A stretch of 5,856 nucleotides of DNA, from assembly GCA_030590715.1 (NCBI GenBank), contig JAUVCU010000112.1:1-5856 (forward strand). Reading direction: 5' to 3'. Positions 1-4,499 of the stretch are shown piece after piece. Source of the stretch: Lentisphaeria bacterium. Lineage in GTDB: Bacteria; Verrucomicrobiota; Lentisphaeria; Victivallales; JAUVCU01. Numbering within the stretch: the stretch's first letter is position 1; each line of letters opens with the position of its first letter. Made by a program: the position numbers and the translations under genes. The notes beneath the pieces were generated by a model. The model ran no database searches, was not told where the DNA came from, and saw only the letters and a list, made by a program, of their open reading frames with translations.

Positions 1-531
1 CATCCCCGTAACGGCATTAATCGGAGTCCTTATTTCGTGGCTCATCATCGCAAGTATGCCGTCTTCATTTTTCGACTGTTCATGATTGGAGATAATATTT
101 TTATCACCGACTCCGACGCAGAACGCCATGCTCATTAACACAGCAATCATCGTGTTATTGGCTATAACTGGAGAGAAACTAATCGTAAAGCTTGCCTCTA
201 TATCAGAAAAATCGCAGTCGGAGAAAGAACACTCCAGCGATATTTTTTGCCTTTTTTCAAATGTCTCTTTGAGCGCGATACGTATTCTTTGTTGGATAAC
301 AATCGGGATTAATTCGAAAAAACCAGACTCTGTAACATGGCAAAAAGCATAATTACCGGCAAGCAGGTTTCCTTTTTCATCAATTACAGTACTGAAACCG
401 GATAGGTCCCTAAGCATGGAAATAACTTTATCTGAAGCCTCAATAACGATTGGGATTTCCTTAGCCCTCTCAGCCTTGAGCCGCACTGAGCGTTTGCCCG
501 CTTCCTTAATTCTATTTTCAGACTGGGTCAT
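1..531 (-). CDS. Sensor histidine kinase, N-terminal part (PAS-like domain plus start of HisKA)
   Basis: This is the first 177 codons of a two-component sensor kinase; the rest lies beyond the left edge. What is seen: a charged N-terminal helix (residues 1-25), a region of about 30-140 with PAS-like layout (FSTVIDEKGNLLAGN, then an FFELIP stretch), a short linker, and the dimerisation/phosphoacceptor motif MMSHEIRTPINAV, which places the phosphorylated histidine at residue 165. No transmembrane helix or signal peptide precedes the H-box, so I infer a cytoplasmic sensor of a soluble or redox signal. The ATG at 531 is preceded by AGAGG at a good distance, and an in-frame stop lies five codons further upstream, so the start is secure. 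The catalytic ATPase domain and any receiver domain are not visible, so the subtype (simple or hybrid) and the partner regulator cannot be told. The family call is firm; the ligand is unknown. Confidence 0.9.
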   Translation of the reverse strand, partial: MTQSENRIKEAGKRSVRLKAERAKEIPIVIEASDKVISMLRDLSGFSTVIDEKGNLLAGNYAFCHVTESGFFELIPIVIQQRIRIALKETFEKRQKISLECSFSDCDFSDIEASFTISFSPVIANNTMIAVLMSMAFCVGVGDKNIISNHEQSKNEDGILAMMSHEIRTPINAVTGM

Positions 532-588
532 TAAAGCCTCTACTGCTCAACACATCTACCTGTAAAATTTCCGATATTTACTTACCAA

Positions 589-617
589 ATTTTATGATAG
601 CTATATATAAAAGGCAA
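589..617 (-). promoter_or_regulatory. Putative sigma70-type promoter of the histidine kinase
   Basis: On the minus strand a -35-like TTGCCT (617-612) and a -10-like TAAAAT (594-589) are separated by 17 bases. The predicted start near 582 would leave a leader of about 50 bases before the kinase ATG at 531. This is a consensus match only, in AT-rich DNA where chance matches are common. Confidence 0.4.
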
Positions 618-730
618 TTAGGACATAATTATATTAATCTTTACAAGATGACTCTACGAAGCACGTCCATTAATATCAAAGCCTAAAATAAGTATCGTAT
701 GATTCGGGGGATTAATAAACCTGAAAATTG

Positions 731-880
731 ATGTTGGCTCTTCACTCCCATATGAATCTAACGGTTGCCGTTCTGGGGCATTTGGGAGCGACACAGGAAG
801 AACTTGGAGTTTCTGAAAATCTTATTGATCAAGTTGCAGCTGTTGCCGAATCCATATGTGATGATGTTCTAAATAAATAA
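731..880 (+). pseudogene. Truncated hemoglobin (group 1) C-terminal remnant
   Basis: A 49-codon open frame encodes a peptide matching the C-terminal third of group 1 truncated hemoglobins (trHbN/GlbN). It has LHSHMNLT, which carries the likely proximal heme histidine, then GHLGATQEELGVSENLIDQV, then an alanine-rich last helix ending DDVLNK. Family members are about 115-130 residues; here the distal heme pocket is missing. Against the usual pattern, about four residues (normally H-F-x-x) also seem lost between LTVA and VLGHL. An in-frame stop lies just before 731. A short piece in another frame (about 700-728, reading GINKPEN) could be a remnant of the preceding segment, pointing to a frameshift. 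Intact relatives bind heme and convert NO to nitrate, which fits the adjacent Rrf2 and hcp genes. No clear ribosome binding site is seen. It could be a translated microprotein, but decay is more likely. Confidence 0.65.
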
Positions 881-894
881 AACAGAAAGTCCGT

Positions 895-917
895 GGCCAA
901 AGCTGTGGCCTTTTATT
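895..917 (+). terminator. Weak intrinsic terminator after the hemoglobin remnant
   Basis: A 5-base-pair stem, GGCCA (895-899) and TGGCC (906-910) with a 6-base loop, is followed by TTTTATT. It sits 14 bases after the stop of the hemoglobin remnant, where a terminator would be expected. The stem is short and the T tract is interrupted, so it is weak at best. In the other direction the downstream T-rich stretch is too far away to serve the Rrf2 gene well. Confidence 0.4.
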
Positions 918-973
918 GATTCAGGAAAGAACAACAAAAAACTACTTATGGATGATGTTAACAATCTATATAA

Positions 974-1378
974 TTATTCGGAAATATCGCTGAGGTTGGT
1001 ATTGGAGAAGTAATCAAGCACCTGTTTATTGACTTGCGATGTCAGGTTACCAAGAACACATCTAGATCTACTGCAGACTGCTGAATCAAACAAGCAGTTA
1101 CAAAGCTGCATTTTACCTTCGATTGCTTCGTAAATTTCAAGAAGTTGTATATCTTCTGCGTTACGAGCAAGCAAATATCCACCTTTTGGACCACGAGTAG
1201 AAGTAACAATACCAACTTTTCCGAGACGCTGGAGAACTTTTTGCAGATGAGCAAGGGAACCATCTAATTCGTCGGCAATATATGAAACCGAGACTTTTTC
1301 ACCCTTTTTACCGGCGATGATAGATGAGGCGTGCAGGCCCAATACAAATGCTTCTGAAAATTTTAGTGCGCTGGACAT
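974..1378 (-). CDS. Rrf2-family transcriptional regulator, probably Fe-S cluster (NsrR/IscR-like)
   Basis: A complete 134-residue protein of normal Rrf2 length. The N-terminal winged helix-turn-helix spans about residues 5-72: recognition region VSYIADELDGSLAHLQKVLQ and the family-signature wing RGPKGGYLLAR (62-72). A dimerisation helix follows, then a cysteine cluster C93, C95, C102 and C107, at the place where IscR and NsrR bind an iron-sulfur cluster through three cysteines. E9, in the KFSEAF stretch, falls near the position where NsrR uses an aspartate as fourth ligand. From the family I infer a DNA-binding sensor of NO or redox/Fe-S status acting as a dimer. AAGAGGT just upstream of the ATG at 1378 supports the start. 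It lies downstream of hcp on the same strand but 236 bases away with its own promoter, so co-transcription is possible, not required. hcp is the obvious target. NsrR versus another Rrf2 subgroup cannot be settled here. Confidence 0.92.
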   Translation of the reverse strand: MSSALKFSEAFVLGLHASSIIAGKKGEKVSVSYIADELDGSLAHLQKVLQRLGKVGIVTSTRGPKGGYLLARNAEDIQLLEIYEAIEGKMQLCNCLFDSAVCSRSRCVLGNLTSQVNKQVLDYFSNTNLSDISE

Positions 1379-1403
1379 ACATACCTCTTATAATTTAAAT
1401 TCA

Positions 1404-1440
1404 CTCAATAGTAGGCCCATTCATCAAGATCTCAATACTA
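1404..1440. repeat. Tandem 10-base direct repeat over the Rrf2 promoter
   Basis: CTCAATAGTA (1404-1413) and CTCAATACTA (1431-1440) differ by one base and start 27 bases apart. They overlap the -10 and -35 elements of the predicted Rrf2 promoter, a position suited to repressor or autoregulator binding. No known consensus is matched. Confidence 0.5.
1408..1435 (-). promoter_or_regulatory. Putative promoter of the Rrf2 regulator gene
   Basis: On the minus strand TTGAGA (1435-1430) and TACTAT (1413-1408) are separated by 16 bases. The predicted start near 1401 leaves a leader of about 23 bases carrying the AAGAGGT ribosome binding site. Both hexamers fall in copies of a 10-base direct repeat, so bound regulator would cover both promoter elements; autoregulation is common for Rrf2 proteins. 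The leader also holds the palindrome AATTTAAATT. Confidence 0.45.
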
Positions 1441-1506
1441 ATTTAATAAAGAAATATTAGAACTCCCCAACACGGCAGTCCTACCACGAATGAGCCATAC
1501 AAGCGA

Positions 1507-1598
1507 CTAAAACCCTTTTGTAAACCACAGTATCTACAGATGAAGCAGATTGTTTATTATCCGCATTACCCGCGGTTAAATAGAACTAGGGGTTTTAG
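1507..1598. repeat. Inverted repeat CTAAAACCC / GGGTTTTAG in the hcp-Rrf2 spacer
   Basis: CTAAAACCC (1507-1515) is matched perfectly by GGGTTTTAG (1590-1598). Allowing one mismatch the arms extend to 11 bases: GACTAAAACCC (1505-1515) against GGCTAAAACCC read from 1600 back. The 74-base interior has small nested inverted repeats: CCGC/GCGG at 1561-1575 and ATCT/AGAT near 1532-1541. The unit starts just after the hcp stop codon (read on the minus strand) and contains no gene. It could be a structured 3' end of the hcp transcript or a very small mobile-element-like unit. No T tract follows on the minus strand, so it is not a standard terminator. Confidence 0.45.
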
Positions 1599-1614
1599 CC
1601 TGTGCTTTTTATAC

Positions 1615-3327
1615 TTAAGCACCCATGAACATTTTCATGTCATCTTCAACAGTACCAATTCCAGCGATTCCGAAGTTCTCAACAAGAACATTCACAACAT
1701 TCTCAGAAAGGAATGCAGGAAGAACTGGACCTAGGTGAATATCCTTTACACCAAGGTGAAGAAGTGCAAGAAGAACGATAACAGCCTTCTGCTCATACCA
1801 GGCGATGTTGTACGCAATTGGTAGATCATTAATATCATCAAGTTCAAATGCGTCTTTAAGTGCCAGCGCAATCTTAACAAGAGAGAAACTGTCGTTACAT
1901 TGACCAGCATCTAATACACGTGGGATTCCACCGATATCACCAAGTTCTAATTTGTTGTAGCGGAACTTAGCACATCCTGCAGTCAAAATAATTGCATCTT
2001 GTGGAAGTTCTTTTGCAAAGTCAGTGTAGTAGCTACGGCTTTTATGACGACCATCACAACCAGCCATCACAAAGAATTTTTTGATAGCACCAGATTTAAC
2101 GGCATCAATAACTTTGTCAGCAAGCGCGATAACCTGATCGTGTGCAAATCCACCAACGATTTCACCAGTTTCAATCTCTTTTGGAGCGTCGCATTTCTTA
2201 GCAAGCTCAATAATGGCAGAATAATCACGTGAACCATCAGCTTCATCGTCGATGTGCTTAACACCTTCAAATCCAACAACACCTGTTGTGAAAATTCGTT
2301 CTTTATAAGAATCTCTTGGGGTAACGATACAGTTTGTTGTCATAAGAATAGGACCGTTGAATGCGTCGAATTCTTTAGCCTGTTCCCACCATGCTCCACC
2401 GTAGTTACCAACCAGGTTGTCGTATTTCTTAAACTCCGGGTAAGAGTGAGCTGGAAGCATTTCACAGTGAGTGTAAACATCAACGCCAGTACCTTTTGTC
2501 TGTTCAAGAAGATCTTTAAGATCTTTAAGGTCGTGACCACTGATAAGAATAGCCGGATTGTTGCGTACACCCAGATTAATTTTTGTAATCTCTGGTTTAC
2601 CATACGTTCCTGTGTTTGCCCCATCAAGAAGAGCCATTACATCAACACCAAACTTACCGCATTCAAGAACCAGAGCGATCAGCTCTGGTAGTTCATAGTC
2701 GTTAAGCGTAGACGCCAGAGCTTTTTGATTAAACGCATCAACTTCAGGGTTGAATTGACCAAGACGGAACGCGTGCTCCTGGTATGCAGAGATACCTTTA
2801 ACGCCATAAATAAGTAGTTCACGTAGTGAACGTACATCTTCATTTGTTGTTGACAAAATTCCAACTGCTGCAGCTTTTGATTGGTATTCAGACTGCGCCG
2901 CTGTAAATGTAGCAGCATCGTGAAGGTTAGAAAGATCCGCTCCGGCAGCTGTTACTTGAGTGACAAGCTCTGCACGAAGTTTGAAACCAACTTCGATAAA
3001 GTTATTGAAGAATGCTGCATCGAAGTTTGCGTTAGTAATTGTTGAGAACAGGCTCTCCATAACAAATTTGTTTACCGATGCGTTTTCAACACCAAGCTTG
3101 CGACCTGCTTCTGCAATTTGTGAAATACCTTTCAATTGATAAACAAGTAAGTCCTGCAGAGCTGCCACATCACTCGTCTTACCACATACTCCTACTGATG
3201 TCGCACATCCCGTTCCCTTTGCCGCTTCCTCACACTGATAACAAAACATCTTACTCATCTCTTTTGTCTCCATTTTTGTATTTGAATCTTCTTTTTTAAA
3301 AAATCTTGAAAATAGCTTGTTTAACAT
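1615..3327 (-). CDS. hcp: Hybrid cluster protein (hydroxylamine/NO reductase)
   Basis: A 570-residue hybrid cluster protein (prismane protein), which reduces hydroxylamine to ammonia in vitro and reduces NO to N2O in cells. Residue numbers count from the ATG at 3327. The N-terminal [4Fe-4S] ligands are C29, C32, C41 and C48 (CYQC then KGTGC then GVC), the spacing of the anaerobe-type class. Hybrid-cluster ligands are all present: H265 (SGHD), E289 (HCEMLP), C333 (TTNC), C424 (AGCDGR), C452 (TAGC), C477 (AGQC), E512 and K514 (WYEQK). Spacings agree with the Desulfovibrio protein. No signal peptide, so cytoplasmic. AAAGAGG lies 7 bases before the ATG at 3327. A second start at 3258 (MSKMFCYQC), behind GGAG, would give the usual 547-residue form. 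The frame stays open upstream to 3393, but that part covers promoter DNA. No hcr reductase gene is nearby, so the electron donor is unknown. Adjacent Rrf2 suggests NO-responsive control. Confidence 0.97.
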   Translation of the reverse strand: MLNKLFSRFFKKEDSNTKMETKEMSKMFCYQCEEAAKGTGCATSVGVCGKTSDVAALQDLLVYQLKGISQIAEAGRKLGVENASVNKFVMESLFSTITNANFDAAFFNNFIEVGFKLRAELVTQVTAAGADLSNLHDAATFTAAQSEYQSKAAAVGILSTTNEDVRSLRELLIYGVKGISAYQEHAFRLGQFNPEVDAFNQKALASTLNDYELPELIALVLECGKFGVDVMALLDGANTGTYGKPEITKINLGVRNNPAILISGHDLKDLKDLLEQTKGTGVDVYTHCEMLPAHSYPEFKKYDNLVGNYGGAWWEQAKEFDAFNGPILMTTNCIVTPRDSYKERIFTTGVVGFEGVKHIDDEADGSRDYSAIIELAKKCDAPKEIETGEIVGGFAHDQVIALADKVIDAVKSGAIKKFFVMAGCDGRHKSRSYYTDFAKELPQDAIILTAGCAKFRYNKLELGDIGGIPRVLDAGQCNDSFSLVKIALALKDAFELDDINDLPIAYNIAWYEQKAVIVLLALLHLGVKDIHLGPVLPAFLSENVVNVLVENFGIAGIGTVEDDMKMFMGA

Positions 3328-3353
3328 TCCTAAACCTCTTTGTTTTTCTATTC

Positions 3354-3369
3354 TGGTATTACCATACCA
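3354..3369. repeat. Perfect 16-base palindrome in the hcp promoter/leader (candidate operator)
   Basis: TGGTAT (3354-3359), TACC, ATACCA (3364-3369) form a perfect inverted repeat 27-42 bases upstream of the hcp ATG at 3327, at or just after the expected -10 region. The position fits a repressor site; the Rrf2 protein encoded next door is one candidate, though the sequence does not match the NsrR consensus I know. In RNA it would be a 6-base-pair hairpin with a 4-base loop. Confidence 0.5.
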
Positions 3370-3379
3370 AATTAAAGAA

Positions 3380-3393
3380 TTAATAAAAGTCAA
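3380..3393 (-). promoter_or_regulatory. CRP/FNR-type box or -35 element of hcp
   Basis: On the minus strand TTGAC-TTTT-ATTAA resembles the CRP/FNR-family box (TTGAT-N4-ATCAA; in HcpR regulators TTGAC-N4-GTCAA), with a perfect left half and a poorer right half. HcpR, a CRP/FNR regulator, controls hcp in Desulfovibrio-type bacteria. Centred here, the box would lie about 43 bases before a start near 3343, next to a weak -10 CAGAAT. Alternatively TTGACT (3393-3388) is simply the -35 of a promoter whose -10 is TGGTAT, 18 bases on and inside the palindrome. The two readings cannot be separated from sequence alone. Confidence 0.4.
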
Positions 3394-3555
3394 AGTTTAA
3401 ACTTTTTGTATTTTTTTAAATGTTGAGGCCGAATCACAAATATAAGAACTTGGGAAAAAGAATAAGATTCATTCAATCGACAGCATGGAGAGTTTTTTTG
3501 AACAAAGCTATGAGACTAATCACTATATACACAGAACAGACTTCAACTTTTATTT

Positions 3556-3574
3556 GCCAATGATAATCATCTTT
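3556..3574. promoter_or_regulatory. Fur-box-like core
   Basis: The core ATGATAATCAT (3560-3570), an ATGAT-A-ATCAT inverted repeat, is identical to the middle of the classical 19-base Fur consensus. About 14 of 19 positions match when the flanks are included. It is more than 160 bases upstream of the hcp promoter and more than 200 upstream of the FHA promoter, so no target is obvious. AT-rich DNA yields such matches by chance. Confidence 0.25.
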
Positions 3575-3660
3575 CCTAAATGAAAAAGCCAATGTTGATA
3601 AATTTCTTTAAATATTCAGAATCTTTATCATTTAGATAGAAATAGAACCTTGTTTTTTTT

Positions 3661-3723
3661 ACAGGTCGAAGCAGACTGAAGTTTTCAATAGAGGGGAATC
3701 ACCTGCATAAACCGGGGGCTGCC
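3661..3723 (+). promoter_or_regulatory. Possible truncated cobalamin riboswitch (5' half only)
   Basis: The order ACAGGT (3661-3666), a short hairpin (TGAA-GTT-TTCA, near 3678-3688), AATAG, GGGGAATC, CCTGCATAAACCGGGG and GCTGCC resembles the start of cobalamin riboswitches, where AGGT.C, a helix, AATAGGGAATC, a P4-type hairpin and GCTGCCCCCGC follow one another. The usual continuation (CGCAACTGTAA and the 3' B12 box with CAGGAGACCTGCC) is missing: the sequence turns to AT-rich DNA right after GCTGCC. CAGGT (3662-3666) can pair with ACCTG (3700-3704), which could equally explain a simple hairpin. If real, it is a non-functional remnant. Confidence 0.28.
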
Positions 3724-3789
3724 TTAATTTTTGAACAAAACATTTAATTATGATTAGTAATTAACAATAAAGAGCTTAACTTCGGCAAA

Positions 3790-3818
3790 TTGAGAGTATA
3801 TTTATGGTATAATATGCT
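3790..3818 (+). promoter_or_regulatory. Promoter of the FHA-domain gene
   Basis: A perfect -10 TATAAT (3808-3813) is preceded by TGG, making an extended -10 element that needs no strong -35. A second reading pairs TTGAGA (3790-3795) with TATGCT (3813-3818) at an ideal 17-base spacing. Either gives a start at about 3820-3825, roughly 60 bases before the FHA start codon. Confidence 0.6.
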
Positions 3819-3822
3819 AGTG

Positions 3823-3840
3823 TTCTTATACTTATAAGAA
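3823..3840. repeat. Inverted repeat at the FHA transcript start (operator or leader hairpin)
   Basis: TTCTTATA (3823-3830), CT, TATAAGAA (3833-3840) is a perfect 8-base inverted repeat with a 2-base centre. It lies immediately downstream of the predicted start, a typical repressor position. As RNA its 2-base loop is too tight for the full stem, so a DNA operator is the more natural reading. No known regulator consensus is matched. Confidence 0.5.
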
Positions 3841-3883
3841 ACTATTTGGATATAAAATTAATTTAATGGATGGTGGGGATAGA

Positions 3884-4279
3884 ATGCCTAAATTAGTTTG
3901 TTTAAACGGTAAAAACAGCGGCAAAGAGTATATTCTGAATGTTGGAGAATATACAGTTGGACGCAGTACGAAAAGCGATATCTGTCATAATGACACCAGT
4001 ACGTCCAGAACGCACTGCAAAATAATTATAGAAGAATCCGGAGATGCCCATCTGGAAGACCTGAACAGCACAAACTGCTCATACGTCAACGAAACTCCAG
4101 TTATCAGTACAGCATCACTAGAGCATGGAGACAAAATAACTATCGGTAAAGCAGTGTATCAGTATACAAGGTGTGAAACCCAGGGAAAAACACTTGAAGC
4201 AGATCCGAACAAAGCAGCTCCATCGATTCAAAACTACACCAAAACATTCCTTGATATAGACAGAAATATGTTCAAGTAA
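3884..4279 (+). CDS. Small stand-alone FHA-domain protein
   Basis: A 131-residue cytoplasmic protein that is mostly one forkhead-associated (FHA) domain, a phosphothreonine-peptide binding fold. Residues about 3-95 carry the family marks: YTVGRS (G26, R27), SRTH (S41, R42, H44), and DLNSTN (59-64), followed by YVN and LEHGDKITIG. The phosphate-contacting R27, S41 and N64 are present; the usual glycine-threonine after N64 is cysteine-serine here. The tail (about 100-131) is hydrophilic and contains TFLD (T121-D124), a T-x-x-D pattern of the kind some FHA domains bind when phosphorylated. I chose the ATG at 3884 because GGTGGGG lies just before it; an in-frame ATG at 3866 has no ribosome binding site. 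It has its own promoter and terminator, so it is monocistronic. No Ser/Thr kinase or secretion gene is nearby, so its partner is unknown. Confidence 0.9.
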   Translation: MPKLVCLNGKNSGKEYILNVGEYTVGRSTKSDICHNDTSTSRTHCKIIIEESGDAHLEDLNSTNCSYVNETPVISTASLEHGDKITIGKAVYQYTRCETQGKTLEADPNKAAPSIQNYTKTFLDIDRNMFK

Positions 4280-4300
4280 TTTTTAGTAATCACTGATTCA

Positions 4301-4336
4301 AAGCAATTCTTATTAATTGATAAGAATTGCTTTTTT
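4301..4336 (+). terminator. Strong intrinsic terminator of the FHA gene
   Basis: AAGCAATTCTTAT (4301-4313), loop TAATTG, ATAAGAATTGCTT (4320-4332) form a perfect 13-base-pair stem running into six T residues (4331-4336). It begins 21 bases after the FHA stop codon and separates this gene from the glycosyltransferase. Confidence 0.92.
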
Positions 4337-4403
4337 GTTTACACTCACAGTTTTGTTTTTTAAAAAACTAACGTATTTGACGCCCCCTTTTTCAAATAGC
4401 AGC

Positions 4404-4432
4404 TTTACCTTTCATTTTTTATTATGTATCAT
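4404..4432 (+). promoter_or_regulatory. Putative promoter of the glycosyltransferase gene
   Basis: TTTACC (4404-4409) and TATCAT (4427-4432) are 17 bases apart, after the FHA terminator and about 70 bases before the glycosyltransferase start. The -10 matches 5 of 6 consensus bases. An inverted repeat, ACCTTTC (4407-4413) with GAAAGGT (4436-4442), brackets the -10 and may be an operator. Slightly upstream lies a simple palindrome GTTTTTTAAAAAAC (4355-4368) with no evident role. Confidence 0.45.
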
Positions 4433-4499
4433 TTAGAAAGGTTGTAACCCCAGAATTATTTAGACACATAAAGCTGATGCTAAGATTGAGAGGTGAAGT

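Larger units (their letters stand above)
3394..3789. other. Gene-poor intergenic stretch with regulatory remnants
   Basis: About 400 AT-rich bases between the hcp promoter and the FHA-gene promoter. I find no gene. There is a 32-codon frame at 3485-3583 without a ribosome binding site and with no recognised product. Two elements stand out, a Fur-box-like core at 3556-3574 and a segment at 3661-3723 resembling the first half of a cobalamin riboswitch; both are listed separately. Neither has a plausible target today, which suggests that a gene was lost here. Confidence 0.5.

Noticed and set aside
86..352. 88-codon plus-strand open frame
   Set aside because: It lies antisense within the histidine kinase, whose minus-strand reading has clear PAS/H-box motifs; it has no family signature or ribosome binding site.
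1540..1734. 64-codon plus-strand open frame overlapping the 3' end of hcp
   Set aside because: More than half is antisense to conserved hcp sequence and the rest is the inverted-repeat spacer; no recognisable protein and no ribosome binding site.
3328..3393. Extension of hcp to an ATG at 3393
   Set aside because: The extra 22 codons run through the promoter palindrome and -35/FNR-like box, and the downstream ATG at 3327 has a good ribosome binding site.
3485..3583. 32-codon plus-strand frame beginning MESFFEQSYE
   Set aside because: No Shine-Dalgarno sequence, no recognised family, AT-rich composition; chance frame more likely than a gene.
3550..3700. Minus-strand frame of about 40 codons reading through LLRPVKKTRFYFYLNDKDSE
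   Set aside because: It looks protein-like at first but has no start codon or ribosome binding site, and is rich in the residues expected from translated AT-rich DNA.
3866..3883. Earlier in-frame ATG for the FHA protein (MDGGDR extension)
   Set aside because: No ribosome binding site precedes it, and the bases it would encode form the GGTGGGG binding site for the ATG at 3884.
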